DNA from: Solobacterium sp.
GTDB taxonomy: Bacteria; Bacillota_I; Bacilli_A; Erysipelotrichales; Erysipelotrichaceae
Length of the DNA stretch: 64,000 bases
Direction: 5' to 3'
Assembly (NCBI GenBank): GCA_017430925.1
Contig: JAFRMA010000053.1
Coordinates: 51,338-115,337 of the forward strand
The translations under genes were made by a program, and so were the position numbers. Below, piece by piece: positions 35,041-42,894 of the stretch; the first letter of the stretch is position 1, and each line of letters starts with the position of its first letter. The notes beneath the pieces were generated by a model, which did no database searches, was not told the origin of the DNA, and saw only the letters and a program-made list of their open reading frames with translations.

Positions 35041-36579
35041 ATGCCGGAATGGTTAAAAGACGCGGTATTCTATGAGATTTATCCGCAATCTTTCTATGAT
35101 ACAAACGGAGACGGAATCGGAGATCTGCAGGGTATCATACAAAAATTAGACTATATCAAAGACCTTGGCTGTAATGCGCTGTGGATCAATCCCTGCTTTG
35201 ATTCTCCGTTCATGGACGCGGGATACGACGTACGGGATTACAAGAAAGTAGCACCCCGTTACGGTACCAACGAAGATCTTATTCAGTTATTCACGGAAGC
35301 GCATCAGAAAGGAATCCATGTTCTTCTGGACCTGGTGCCGGGACACACTTCGGATACACATCCATGGTTCAGGGAATCCTGCAAGGCAGAACTGAACGAA
35401 TACTCCGGAAGATATATCTGGACATCGCATGTTTTTGAAGGGATTGAAGGACGTCCGTATATTGCCGGAATGGCAGACAGAAACGGATGTTACATGTTGA
35501 ATTTCTTTGCCAGTCAGCCGGCATTGAACTACGGATGGCTGAACCGCACACGCCCGTGGATGTCATCCGTGGATTCTCCGGAAGCTTTAGCCACAAGAGA
35601 TGCCATGCTGGATATCATGCGTTTCTGGCTGGATCAAGGCTGCGATGGTTTCCGTGTAGACATGGCAGATTCTCTGGTTAAGAACGATGATGAGAGAAAG
35701 TCCGCGACATCCCGGATCTGGCAGGAAGCCCGCAAGATGCTGGATAAAGAGTATCCGGAAGCAGTATTCGTCAGTGAATGGTCCAATCCGGAACTGGCTG
35801 TAGCACAGGCCGGTTTCCATATGGACTTCCTCCTGGATCATGCCGGACATGGCTATAATTCCCTGTTCCGTGATTATGAAACAGAAACAGAAGATCACAG
35901 TTATTTCAAGGGTAACGGAGATATTCAGCGCTTTCTGGGCGAATACCTGTACCAGTACAATAAGACAAAAGAGAAAGGTTATATCAGTCTGATTACGGGT
36001 AACCATGATACTCCCCGGATTGCCAGAACTCTGACAGAAAGACAGCTGAAACTTGGCTATGCGCTGATCCTGACGATGCCCGGAGTACCGTTTATCTATT
36101 ACGGAGATGAGATTGGTATGCGTTACCTGGATATCCCCACAAAGGAAGGCGGATACGCAAGAACCGGAAGCCGTACACCGATGCAGTGGGATAACACAAA
36201 GAGTATGGGTTTCTCTGAGGCAGATGCGGAACAATTATACCTACCGCAGGATCTCTCGGATGACGCGCCTACCGTGCAGAAACAAGCCCATACTCCGGAA
36301 TCCCTTTACCAGGTGACCAGGCAGATGACAGCACTGAGGCACAGATACACAGATCTTCAGGCAGACGGCAGTTTTGAAGTACTCCATGCGGAAAGCGGGC
36401 AGGATCCCTTTGTCTACAGAAGGGGCAGTCTGATTCTGGCAGTAAATCCATCCTGTGAGACTGTCAAATACACCAATGAAGTACTGCGAAATAAACAGAT
36501 CCTCTACCGGATCGGAGATGTATCCCTGCAGGAAGATACCGTGACTGCAGGACCGGAATCCTTTGCGGTTTTCGGCTGA
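35041..36579 (+). CDS. Cytosolic GH13 alpha-glucosidase / oligo-1,6-glucosidase-like
   Basis: This 512-residue GH13 enzyme has the typical opening (WLKDAVFYEIYPQSFYDTNGDG), nucleophile Asp207 in GFRVDM, acid/base Glu246 in VSEWSN and Asp323 in GNHDTPR. The usual NHTS of region I reads GHTS here. No signal peptide is present, so it should hydrolyse imported maltooligosaccharides to glucose in the cytosol. AGAGGT lies ahead of the ATG, 12 bases after the amylase stop. It is the last gene of the maltodextrin operon. Confidence 0.9.
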   Translation: MPEWLKDAVFYEIYPQSFYDTNGDGIGDLQGIIQKLDYIKDLGCNALWINPCFDSPFMDAGYDVRDYKKVAPRYGTNEDLIQLFTEAHQKGIHVLLDLVPGHTSDTHPWFRESCKAELNEYSGRYIWTSHVFEGIEGRPYIAGMADRNGCYMLNFFASQPALNYGWLNRTRPWMSSVDSPEALATRDAMLDIMRFWLDQGCDGFRVDMADSLVKNDDERKSATSRIWQEARKMLDKEYPEAVFVSEWSNPELAVAQAGFHMDFLLDHAGHGYNSLFRDYETETEDHSYFKGNGDIQRFLGEYLYQYNKTKEKGYISLITGNHDTPRIARTLTERQLKLGYALILTMPGVPFIYYGDEIGMRYLDIPTKEGGYARTGSRTPMQWDNTKSMGFSEADAEQLYLPQDLSDDAPTVQKQAHTPESLYQVTRQMTALRHRYTDLQADGSFEVLHAESGQDPFVYRRGSLILAVNPSCETVKYTNEVLRNKQILYRIGDVSLQEDTVTAGPESFAVFG

Positions 36580-36602
36580 TCCGAAAACAAATCTGTAAGA
36601 AT

Positions 36603-36643
36603 ATCCCCGATACAGGTTAAAATATCTGCGTACGGGGATTTTA
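36603..36643 (+). other. Hairpin covering the ribosome site of the HAD gene
   Basis: ATCCCCG (36603-36609) pairs with CGGGGAT (36633-36639), and TAC with GTA inside, followed by TTTATT. It may end the operon upstream, but it also contains the only GGGGA ribosome site of the next gene, so it could restrict its translation. Confidence 0.45.
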
Positions 36644-36645
36644 TT

Positions 36646-37479
36646 ATGAGTAAGATTATATTTTTGGATGTGGACGGAACCCTGGTGGATTATGAAGGAA
36701 AGATCCCGGAATCTGCCGTAACAGCGATCCGTCTGGCAAGAAACGCAGGACACCGTGTATATATCTGTACCGGACGTTCGGAAGCGGAGGTATACCCGGA
36801 GATCTGGGATATCGGTCTGGATGGAATCATCGGAGGTAACGGCGCATATATCCGTGATCATGAAACAGTGGTCATGCACAGGCATATCAGCGCTGAACAA
36901 TGCCGGAAGATCGTAGACTGGCTCCATCAGAAGAACCTTGAATTCTACCTGGAATCCAACAGTGGTTTATATGCCAGCGAGAATTTTGAGACAGCAGGAG
37001 CACCGGTGATCCAGGAGTATTCCAGACGAAAGGGAAACTCCGGAAATCTGACTGTACGCACGGCATTTCCGACAATGATCTTCGGTGCAGATCTGTACCG
37101 GGATGATGTAAACAAAATCAGTTTTATCCTGTCTTCTTATCAGGACTATGAAGACGCGAAACGTGACTTCCCGGAGATGAATACAGGCACCTGGGGAGGC
37201 GCCGGAGAAACGGCATTATTCGGAGATTTCGGGGTAAAGAATATCACAAAGAGAGAAGCAGTAGATGTACTGCTGGAGTATCTTCACAGAGACAGGGAAG
37301 ATACCATTGCGTTTGGTGATGCCAAGGTGGATATACCGATGTTTGAGGCATGCGCGTACAGTGTAGCCATGGGCTCCGGCGGGGAAGAATGCAAGGCAGC
37401 CGCAGATTATATCGCCGATGATGTGGATAATGACGGCTTGTACAAAGCGTTCGTATATCTTGGCCTGACAGGGAAGTAA
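36646..37479 (+). CDS. HAD-superfamily phosphatase, Cof type
   Basis: This 277-residue enzyme has the four HAD motifs: DVDGTLVD (1), CTGRS (2), the K of VNKISF... and KNITKREA (3), and FGDAKVDIPMFE (4), with a type IIb cap between about 85 and 190. Cof-type phosphatases remove phosphate from sugar phosphates, flavins or thiamine intermediates; the substrate cannot be told here. The GGGGA site before its ATG lies within a hairpin. It is adjacent to the maltodextrin operon, so a sugar-phosphate substrate is plausible but only inferred. Confidence 0.88.
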   Translation: MSKIIFLDVDGTLVDYEGKIPESAVTAIRLARNAGHRVYICTGRSEAEVYPEIWDIGLDGIIGGNGAYIRDHETVVMHRHISAEQCRKIVDWLHQKNLEFYLESNSGLYASENFETAGAPVIQEYSRRKGNSGNLTVRTAFPTMIFGADLYRDDVNKISFILSSYQDYEDAKRDFPEMNTGTWGGAGETALFGDFGVKNITKREAVDVLLEYLHRDREDTIAFGDAKVDIPMFEACAYSVAMGSGGEECKAAADYIADDVDNDGLYKAFVYLGLTGK

Positions 37480-37553
37480 AACCGGCAATTTAATTAGTGA
37501 TTCCGGTTGTATTAACGTAAGAATTAAAATTTCATTAATATATTCCTTTGTGG

Positions 37554-37582
37554 TTGAATCCCGTATTTTCATCATGTAAAAT
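37554..37582 (+). promoter_or_regulatory. Promoter of the OB-fold-like gene
   Basis: TTGAAT (37554-37559) and TAAAAT (37577-37582) are separated by 17 bases. The message would begin near 37589, 18 bases before the ATG at 37607. Confidence 0.6.
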
Positions 37583-37606
37583 GTGTCTATTAAAAGGGGC
37601 AGTATC

Positions 37607-38062
37607 ATGGAAGTAAAGTACAGAGATTATTTTTCTTTTGAATCCATCCGGGACAAAGAAGGCGAAATCATCTGCTATCATGTAACAATGATTGGTACGA
37701 TCGAAGAACCTGTACGTGTTAATGAAGACCGTACGATCGCTTTCGGCAAGCTCACTCTGCACAACCTCGACCGTAAGATCGGTACTCTGCTGGAGATCAC
37801 CGGCAGCCGTACATATTACCACGAAAACACCTATCTTGAAGGAGTAGTCAATATTATCCGTTTTGCGGCGCATAAGCATCATATTGAAGCCGTGGAAGAG
37901 TTCACGGAAGGAGATCGTGTACTTCTGGAAGGACGTGCCTATATCCGTGAATCCAAACATGAAGAAGTACGTCCGGAACTGACCGTAAGTATTACCGGCA
38001 CCTTCCTGCTCGGAAAAAAACGGACAGTATACAGACGTCAGAATCTATTACCTCAGGAATAA
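37607..38062 (+). CDS. Possible OB-fold (SSB-like) protein of unknown function
   Basis: This 151-residue soluble, beta-rich and basic protein contains strands resembling single-stranded-DNA-binding OB folds: a central LEITGSRTYYHENTYLEG stretch and GDRVLLEGRAYIRES, which parallels the SSB GDRVLVEGR turn. It lacks the acidic SSB tail; the C-terminus is basic (KKRTVYRRQNLLPQE). RNA or DNA binding is plausible. AAAAGGGG precedes the ATG at 37607. It has its own promoter and terminator and is single. I do not recognise the family. Confidence 0.6.
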   Translation: MEVKYRDYFSFESIRDKEGEIICYHVTMIGTIEEPVRVNEDRTIAFGKLTLHNLDRKIGTLLEITGSRTYYHENTYLEGVVNIIRFAAHKHHIEAVEEFTEGDRVLLEGRAYIRESKHEEVRPELTVSITGTFLLGKKRTVYRRQNLLPQE

Positions 38063-38063
38063 A

Positions 38064-38097
38064 AAGAACTCAATTGTAAAAAATTGAGTTTTTTTGC
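38064..38097 (+). terminator. Terminator after the OB-fold-like gene
   Basis: AACTCAAT (38067-38074) pairs with ATTGAGTT (38083-38090), followed by TTTTT. Confidence 0.8.
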
Positions 38098-38130
38098 GTC
38101 ATTTTCTTTTCTTGTGGTGTTTCTATAGTG

Positions 38131-38160
38131 TAAGAGGAAAAAAACCTCTTAGGCTATAAT
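38131..38160 (+). promoter_or_regulatory. Palindromic site over the -35 region of the ECF sigma operon
   Basis: TAAGAGG (38131-38137) and CCTCTTA (38145-38151) are perfect reverse complements around seven As, and TATAAT follows at 38155-38160. The -35 position (38132-38137) has no consensus hexamer and is filled by the left arm, so promoter use may depend on a protein bound to the palindrome. Confidence 0.5.
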
Positions 38161-38182
38161 GATAGTAAAGGGAATACCGGTA

Positions 38183-38671
38183 ATGACCAGAACGATCAAG
38201 GAGCTGAAAATACAGAGAATACTGGACACATATGGTGACAGTCTTTTCCGCCTGGCTTGTTCATACCTGCACAATGAAGCAGACGCCCAGGAAGTGGTAC
38301 AGGATACGATCATCCAGTTACTCCGGTATGAACCGGATCTTCCGGATAGTGATAAGGAGAAAGCCTGGCTGATGAAAACAGCAGCCAATCTCTCACGGAA
38401 TAAACTCAGGTTTAACCGCAGACATGATACGGAAGAAATTGATGAACGTTTCGCTGCCATACAGAATGAAGATCTCTCCTACGTCTGGGATGCGGTAAAG
38501 CAATTACCGGTAAAGTACCGGGAAGTGGTCCACCTGTATTATCAGGAAGGATATACGACGGCAGAGATTGCAGGAATCCTGGACCGCAGAGAATCCACGA
38601 TACGTTCCGATCTGTCCCGGGCAAGAGAGAAACTGAGACTCATACTGAAGGAGGTGTATGATTTTGAATAA
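38183..38671 (+). CDS. RNA polymerase sigma factor, ECF subfamily
   Basis: This 162-residue protein has sigma region 2 (LFRLACSYLHNEADAQEVVQDTI, about 22-45) and region 4 helix-turn-helix (QLPVKYREVVHLYYQEGYTTAEIAGIL, about 105-135). It should direct RNA polymerase to envelope or stress promoters when released by the membrane protein encoded next. The ATG at 38183 follows AAAGGGA; an ATG at 38159 overlaps the TATAAT box and is excluded. Its end overlaps the anti-sigma-like gene, so the pair is coupled. Confidence 0.92.
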   Translation: MTRTIKELKIQRILDTYGDSLFRLACSYLHNEADAQEVVQDTIIQLLRYEPDLPDSDKEKAWLMKTAANLSRNKLRFNRRHDTEEIDERFAAIQNEDLSYVWDAVKQLPVKYREVVHLYYQEGYTTAEIAGILDRRESTIRSDLSRAREKLRLILKEVYDFE

Positions 38672-39230
38672 CTATCAGAAAGCGATGAAGGAAATACGCC
38701 TCAGTGATACGCAGAAAGAAGAAATCCTGCAGAATATCCTGGCAAAGGATATCCAGCCGGTAAAGAAGAGAAATGTCTGGCTTAAGCCTTCCCTGGCTCT
38801 GGTGATGGTCGTGATCCTGGCTGTACTGATCATGCCTAAAGGGATGGGGAAAGGAAGTACTGGCGGCGGGTTTGCCAGCAGTAATGCAGCACCGATGGCC
38901 GTCCCTGCTGAAGCAGCCCGGGATGTAGAAACGAAAGAATCACCCGAGTATGCGGCACAGGAGTCCTCTCCGGAAGCGCCTGTGAATGAGGAAATACACT
39001 TCACCACAGACATCACGACAAACGATTTCATGGGAGCGGCAAAAGAAGCGGAATACGCGGAAACAGAAGTTGACGGTATTGCGGTAATGGTCGATCCATC
39101 ACACAAGACAGCCAGGTTTACGATTAATGAAACAGAGTATGAATTTACATACGATACCGATGACGACGAAGTATTTCAGGAAGAACTGCAGAAGTTCATA
39201 GAATCGATTAGAGGGAAAGAAAATGAATAA
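38664..39230 (+). CDS. Membrane-anchored anti-sigma-like protein
   Basis: This roughly 188-residue protein has a short cytoplasmic N-terminus (about 1-40), one helix (about 43-60: SLALVMVVILAVLIMP), a Gly/Ala/Glu-rich linker and an extracellular beta domain. The position directly after an ECF sigma gene, with overlap, indicates the anti-sigma partner, although no zinc motif is present. AAGGAGG is 9 bases before a TTG at 38664 (NNYQKAM) but only 3 bases before an ATG at 38658, so I prefer the TTG. It overlaps the next gene by 8 bases. Confidence 0.75.
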   Translation: MNNYQKAMKEIRLSDTQKEEILQNILAKDIQPVKKRNVWLKPSLALVMVVILAVLIMPKGMGKGSTGGGFASSNAAPMAVPAEAARDVETKESPEYAAQESSPEAPVNEEIHFTTDITTNDFMGAAKEAEYAETEVDGIAVMVDPSHKTARFTINETEYEFTYDTDDDEVFQEELQKFIESIRGKENE

Positions 39231-40227
39231 GAAATGGTTGGCGCTGTTATTAGGTATATGTCTTGTCGGCTGCGGCGGAAAGAGCGCAAGTAACAGTTAT
39301 TACGAAAAACCGGCAGCTGTGGAGGACGCTTCATACGCTGCGGAAACTTCATACGCATCCGGGGCAGCTGCATACGAAAACAACTATCAATACACAAACG
39401 AAGCGAAGGAAGAAGAGAGCACCGATCCCTCTTCTCCGGTAATCACCACAGAGAAATTAGTCTATACCGGCAATCTGACGATTGAGACTCTGGACTATGC
39501 GGAAACCCTGAAAACTATCCGCGCACGTATCCAGGAACTCAAGGGAATCATTGAATACGAGTATGAGACAAACAATGACCGCAGCTGGTATCGTCCGGAT
39601 TACGGTAAAGGCACCAGTTATATGGAGATGACAGTAAGAATACCGACAAATTCCTTCCAGGATTTCATGAACAACATGGAAGGCAGCGGTAAGGTAACCA
39701 ACCGTTCCACCAACGTGGAAAACATCTCCCGTCAGTACGCGGACAACGAAGCTGTAATTACCGCCTTACGTAAGCAGGAAGAACGTCTGCTGGAAATGAT
39801 GGACAAGGCAGAGACAATCGAAGACATGATCGCGATCGAAGCCAGGCTCACCGATGTACAGACAGAGTTAAACAGAAAACTCAGCTATAAGAGTTCCATG
39901 GATACGGATGTGGAATATTCCACCGTACACCTGTATATCAACGAAGTCGCAGAGTATACACCGGATCCGGAAATTCAGAGAAGAGGAACATTCATGTACA
40001 GGCTGGAGAAGAACCTGAAAGAAGCCTGGAGAGAATTCCAGGATTATCTGGAAGGCTTACTATTCGGTATTATCCACCTGATTCCGTTCCTGCTTGTATT
40101 TGTGCCAGTGATACTGTTACTGGTCTGGCTGTGGCGTAAATTGACGAAAGACAGAAATATACATCTGCCTTTCCGTAAAAAAAAGAATAATACGGAGGTG
40201 AAGAACCATGACACCGATACTGAATAA
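39223..40227 (+). CDS. DUF4349 lipoprotein
   Basis: This 334-residue lipoprotein has lipobox LVGC (Cys17), a Tyr/Ala/Glu-rich linker (20-75), the DUF4349 domain (about 80-285) with a coiled-coil centre (RKQEERLLEMMDKAETIEDMIAIE), and a C-terminal transmembrane helix (about 285-305) followed by a basic tail. The family is often found beside ECF sigma/anti-sigma pairs, possibly as an envelope-stress sensor or effector; its mechanism is unknown. ATGAATAA overlaps the preceding stop. Two membrane attachments, lipid and helix, would arch it on the outer face. Confidence 0.88.
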   Translation: MNKKWLALLLGICLVGCGGKSASNSYYEKPAAVEDASYAAETSYASGAAAYENNYQYTNEAKEEESTDPSSPVITTEKLVYTGNLTIETLDYAETLKTIRARIQELKGIIEYEYETNNDRSWYRPDYGKGTSYMEMTVRIPTNSFQDFMNNMEGSGKVTNRSTNVENISRQYADNEAVITALRKQEERLLEMMDKAETIEDMIAIEARLTDVQTELNRKLSYKSSMDTDVEYSTVHLYINEVAEYTPDPEIQRRGTFMYRLEKNLKEAWREFQDYLEGLLFGIIHLIPFLLVFVPVILLLVWLWRKLTKDRNIHLPFRKKKNNTEVKNHDTDTE

Positions 40228-40492
40228 AGAAAACAGATCTGTACAGAAGGAAGGAAGAGAAATCTCACTTACACCAAAAGAATATGAGATCCTGGAATTT
40301 CTCACAGAGCACCCCAACCGGATCTTTCCGGCAGAAGAAATCTACCGGGAAGTCTGGGAACAAGAACCTTTCCAGATCAAGGGAATGATGGCAGTACATC
40401 TGCACAATCTCCGGGAAAAGATCGAGAACAATCCTGCAAGACCGGTATATCTCCGTTCTTTCCGCGGGAAAGGATATGTATTTGTAAAGTAA
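40208..40492 (+). CDS. Stand-alone OmpR/PhoB-type winged-helix DNA-binding protein
   Basis: The 94-residue protein is essentially one winged-helix domain: ISLTPKEYEILEFLTEHPNRIFPAEEIYREVWEQ, a recognition helix (MMAVHLHNLREKIE) and the wing (PVYLRSFRGKGYVF). This is the effector domain of OmpR-type response regulators, but no receiver domain is encoded and no histidine kinase is nearby. GGAGGTG precedes the ATG, which lies 20 bases inside the DUF4349 gene, so it is the last cistron of the ECF operon. It may bind the palindrome upstream of that operon. Confidence 0.88.
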   Translation: MTPILNKENRSVQKEGREISLTPKEYEILEFLTEHPNRIFPAEEIYREVWEQEPFQIKGMMAVHLHNLREKIENNPARPVYLRSFRGKGYVFVK

Positions 40493-40498
40493 AAGATG

Positions 40499-40527
40499 TT
40501 TACATTCACGAAAAACACTGATAATAT
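40499..40527 (+). promoter_or_regulatory. Promoter of the rpsF-ssb-rpsR operon
   Basis: TTTACA (40499-40504) and TAATAT (40522-40527) are spaced by 17 bases. The transcript would begin near 40534 and carry a leader of about 67 bases. Confidence 0.7.
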
Positions 40528-40555
40528 ATTTCAGCGAGTAGAAACGTGAATTCTG

Positions 40556-40591
40556 CTCCTTGCCAGAGATGGCCGATAGACCAGAAGGAGG
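40556..40591 (+). promoter_or_regulatory. Possible S6:S18 autoregulatory leader masking the rpsF ribosome site
   Basis: CTCCTT (40556-40561) is complementary to AAGGAG (40585-40590), which is the rpsF ribosome site. Inside, GCCA-GAGA-TGGC makes a GNRA-capped hairpin, followed by CCGATAGACCAG. Published rpsF leaders bind the S6:S18 complex through a CCG placed at a helix junction, and a CCG occurs at the equivalent place here. The fold would hide the ribosome site when the proteins are in excess. Confidence 0.55.
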
Positions 40592-40600
40592 TGTACAAAC

Positions 40601-40912
40601 GTGAAAAGATATGAAGTCATGTACATCATCAACGCGTCCGTAGAGGAAGAAAAGCGTACAGCCCTGATTGAAACTCTGTCCGGTATTATTACCAATGAAG
40701 GTGGCAACATCATCAAGACAGATGAATGGGGAATGCGTGATTTTGCGTACCGTATTGATGATATGTACAAAGGTTATTATGTAGTAACAACCTTTGAAGC
40801 TGACAACGACTGTGTTAAAGAGTATGACCGTTTGATGGGCATTAACCCGAATGTTGTTCGCTACATGATCATCCGCAGAGATGACGAAGCGGCACAGGGA
40901 GCCAAGAAGTGA
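40601..40912 (+). CDS. rpsF: 30S ribosomal protein S6
   Basis: The 103-residue protein has the S6 sequence: YEVMYIINASVEEE, GGNIIKTDEWGMRDFAYRI and the GINPNVVRYMIIR strand. It binds the central domain of 16S rRNA with S18. The start is GTG with AAGGAGG 9 bases upstream. Its stop overlaps the ssb start as GTGA. The leader before it can fold over the ribosome site. Confidence 0.97.
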   Translation: MKRYEVMYIINASVEEEKRTALIETLSGIITNEGGNIIKTDEWGMRDFAYRIDDMYKGYYVVTTFEADNDCVKEYDRLMGINPNVVRYMIIRRDDEAAQGAKK

Positions 40913-41370
40913 TCAATCGAGTTGTATTAGTCGGAAGACTGACAAGAGACGTTGAAGTGCGGAAGACCCAGTCCGGCTTGTCTGTCGCAACATTCACGGT
41001 TGCGTGTGACCGCCGTGGTTCCCGGGATGCGCAGGGTCAGTCACAGGCTGATTTCATCAGCTGTGTGGCATGGCGTCAGAGCGCGGATTTCCTTGGTGCA
41101 TATGCCCGCAAAGGTGCATTGATCGCCGTAGACGGAAAAATCCAGACCAGAAACTACGATGACAGAGACGGTAAGAAAGTATATGTTACGGAAGTCGTGG
41201 CAGATACTGTGCAGCTGCTTGAATCACGCTCACAGTCACAGAACCGTCAGGATAATATCCCGGCATATACACCGGATCCGGAGTACCGCGGAGGTTCCGA
41301 TCCGTTTTCCGCAGATGATTTTAACACAGGCCCCACACTTGATATCTCAAGTGATGACCTGCCATTCTAG
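40909..41370 (+). CDS. ssb: Single-stranded DNA-binding protein
   Basis: The 153-residue protein has an OB fold (INRVVLVGRLTRDVEVRKTQSG, FISCVAWRQSADF, KGALIAVDGKIQTRNYDD), a Gln/Ser/Asn-rich linker and the acidic tail ending DDLPF that recruits repair and replication proteins. It begins with GTG overlapping the rpsF stop and lies between rpsF and rpsR, the normal arrangement in Firmicutes. Confidence 0.97.
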   Translation: MINRVVLVGRLTRDVEVRKTQSGLSVATFTVACDRRGSRDAQGQSQADFISCVAWRQSADFLGAYARKGALIAVDGKIQTRNYDDRDGKKVYVTEVVADTVQLLESRSQSQNRQDNIPAYTPDPEYRGGSDPFSADDFNTGPTLDISSDDLPF

Positions 41371-41385
41371 AATAAGGAGAAAACA

Positions 41386-41616
41386 ATGGCTTTTAAGAAA
41401 CAGAGAGTCGGTGGCAGAAAAGTTTGTTACTTCACAAAGAACAACATTACCTATATCGACTATAAAGATGTTGAACTGTTAAAGAAATTTATCGCTCCCA
41501 ACGGAAAGATCATGCCTCGCCGTGCAACAGGCACAAAAGCAAAATACCAGAGAGAACTGGCAGTTGCGATCAAGCGTGCGCGTCAGATGGCATTGTTACC
41601 GTACGTACAGGACTAA
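41386..41616 (+). CDS. rpsR: 30S ribosomal protein S18
   Basis: The 76-residue basic protein has S18 sequence: [25 protein letters not shown] and [33 protein letters not shown]. It pairs with S6 in the 30S platform. AAGGAGAAAACA precedes the ATG. The zinc-type Cys motif of some S18 proteins is absent. It is the last gene of the operon before the terminator. Confidence 0.97.
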   Translation: MAFKKQRVGGRKVCYFTKNNITYIDYKDVELLKKFIAPNGKIMPRRATGTKAKYQRELAVAIKRARQMALLPYVQD

Positions 41617-41620
41617 CAAG

Positions 41621-41643
41621 AAGCAGGGTGACCTGCTTTTTTT
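41621..41643 (+). terminator. Terminator of the rpsF operon
   Basis: AAGCAGG (41621-41627) pairs with CCTGCTT (41632-41638) with a 4-base loop, followed by TTTTT. Confidence 0.85.
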
Positions 41644-41647
41644 ACGT

Positions 41648-41682
41648 ATAAGAAAAGGCTGTGTTCTTTAAGCACAGCCTGT
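41648..41682 (-). terminator. Terminator of the glycosyltransferase gene
   Basis: On the minus strand AGGCTGTG pairs with CACAGCCT (41673-41680 and 41656-41663) and is followed by TTTCTTAT. It lies just past the gene's stop. Confidence 0.75.
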
Positions 41683-41687
41683 TTATG

Positions 41688-42767
41688 TTATTTTCCGAGA
41701 GCTTTGCGGTAGATGAGGTCATACCCCTCAGCCATCTTTTCCACGGTGTAGTTCTCCAGTACTTCTTCTCTGGCATTTGCGGTCAGATCTTCCATACCCT
41801 CACTGCGGTACTGGTGGATCGCGTTCACAAAGGCGGCCGCTGAGTTACAGACGAAGCCGTTCTCTCCGTTGACGATCAGATCACGGGAACCTGCCACATT
41901 TGTGACAACACACAGATTCTTCATATACATGGCTTCCAGCAGGGTAAGAGGAAGACCCTCCCAGAGAGATGTCAGGATGAATACATCCGCTTTATCCGCT
42001 TCTTTCAGCGCGTCTTCACGGCTCAGCCAGCCGGTGATCCTTGTGTTCGGAGCTGTCAGTTTATATTTGAGTTCTCCGTCACCGATCCAAACAAACTGTA
42101 CATCCGGCATAGCCAGGGCAATCTCATTAAAGAGTTCCGGGTTCTTCTGGGGATTGATCAATCCCATGGTATAGACAGTCAGAGGATGTTCCGGAACAAC
42201 GGAATCCTTCAGGATTCGGTCAATCTCTTCAGGGTCAATACCGTTATTGACATACACTGCTGTATTGGAGAATGCCAGTGCTTCCGCATACTCACTGCGG
42301 CTGCAGGCTATCGTGATACAGTTCGTCTTTGCCAGATTCTTCTCCGTACGCCTGTACAAAGACTTGGAGATCATGTTGTGATCTTCCGCCAGGAATAAAT
42401 ATCCGTGAGGTGTATAGAACAAGGGTATACCACTATTCCCGAAGATCTTCCTGCCGATGCGGCCTGCCCCGAAACCATGTAAGTGGATAATATCCGGATG
42501 GATCTCTTCACACAGTGCTTTTAGTTCTGCGCCTGTACCTCCGTCAGACAACGGATTGCCGTCACTCTCAAAGGAATTTACACGGTACATCTGTACCCGG
42601 GAATCAAATAAAGAACGTAGCTGCTGCGGTGTCTCATTATCCGGATAGAATGCGATACAAATATCATACGTTTCAATCAGACGATTGGACAATTCTGTCA
42701 GATAGGTCAGAATACCACCGCTCAGCCGTTTTACAACATAGAATAAAGTCGGCTTTTTCTCAGTCAT
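41688..42767 (-). CDS. Family 4 glycosyltransferase
   Basis: This 359-residue GT-B enzyme has an N-terminal acceptor domain (LFYVVKRLSGGILTYLTELS; DIIHLHGFGAG) and a C-terminal nucleotide-sugar domain (VYTMGLINPQKNPELF; VFILTSLWEGLPLTLLEAM with the conserved Glu pair). It likely transfers a sugar onto a cell-surface glycan or lipid. It has no partner genes and lies opposite to its neighbours, ending in its own hairpin. The donor and acceptor are unknown. Confidence 0.9.
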   Translation of the reverse strand: MTEKKPTLFYVVKRLSGGILTYLTELSNRLIETYDICIAFYPDNETPQQLRSLFDSRVQMYRVNSFESDGNPLSDGGTGAELKALCEEIHPDIIHLHGFGAGRIGRKIFGNSGIPLFYTPHGYLFLAEDHNMISKSLYRRTEKNLAKTNCITIACSRSEYAEALAFSNTAVYVNNGIDPEEIDRILKDSVVPEHPLTVYTMGLINPQKNPELFNEIALAMPDVQFVWIGDGELKYKLTAPNTRITGWLSREDALKEADKADVFILTSLWEGLPLTLLEAMYMKNLCVVTNVAGSRDLIVNGENGFVCNSAAAFVNAIHQYRSEGMEDLTANAREEVLENYTVEKMAEGYDLIYRKALGK

Positions 42768-42894
42768 ACAATTATCTCGCTTTCACCATTATTTCTGTAT
42801 TTATTGTACATCATGATATAGAGCATAAGTTTAAAATGTGTTATGATTTTCTAGAATTCCGTTTGATTCCATATAATTTAGTGAGGAGGCAAAT

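Noticed and set aside
38138..38144. Palindrome near 38131-38151 as a terminator
   Set aside because: It has seven As in the loop and no U tract after either arm, and a good terminator already exists at 38064-38097.
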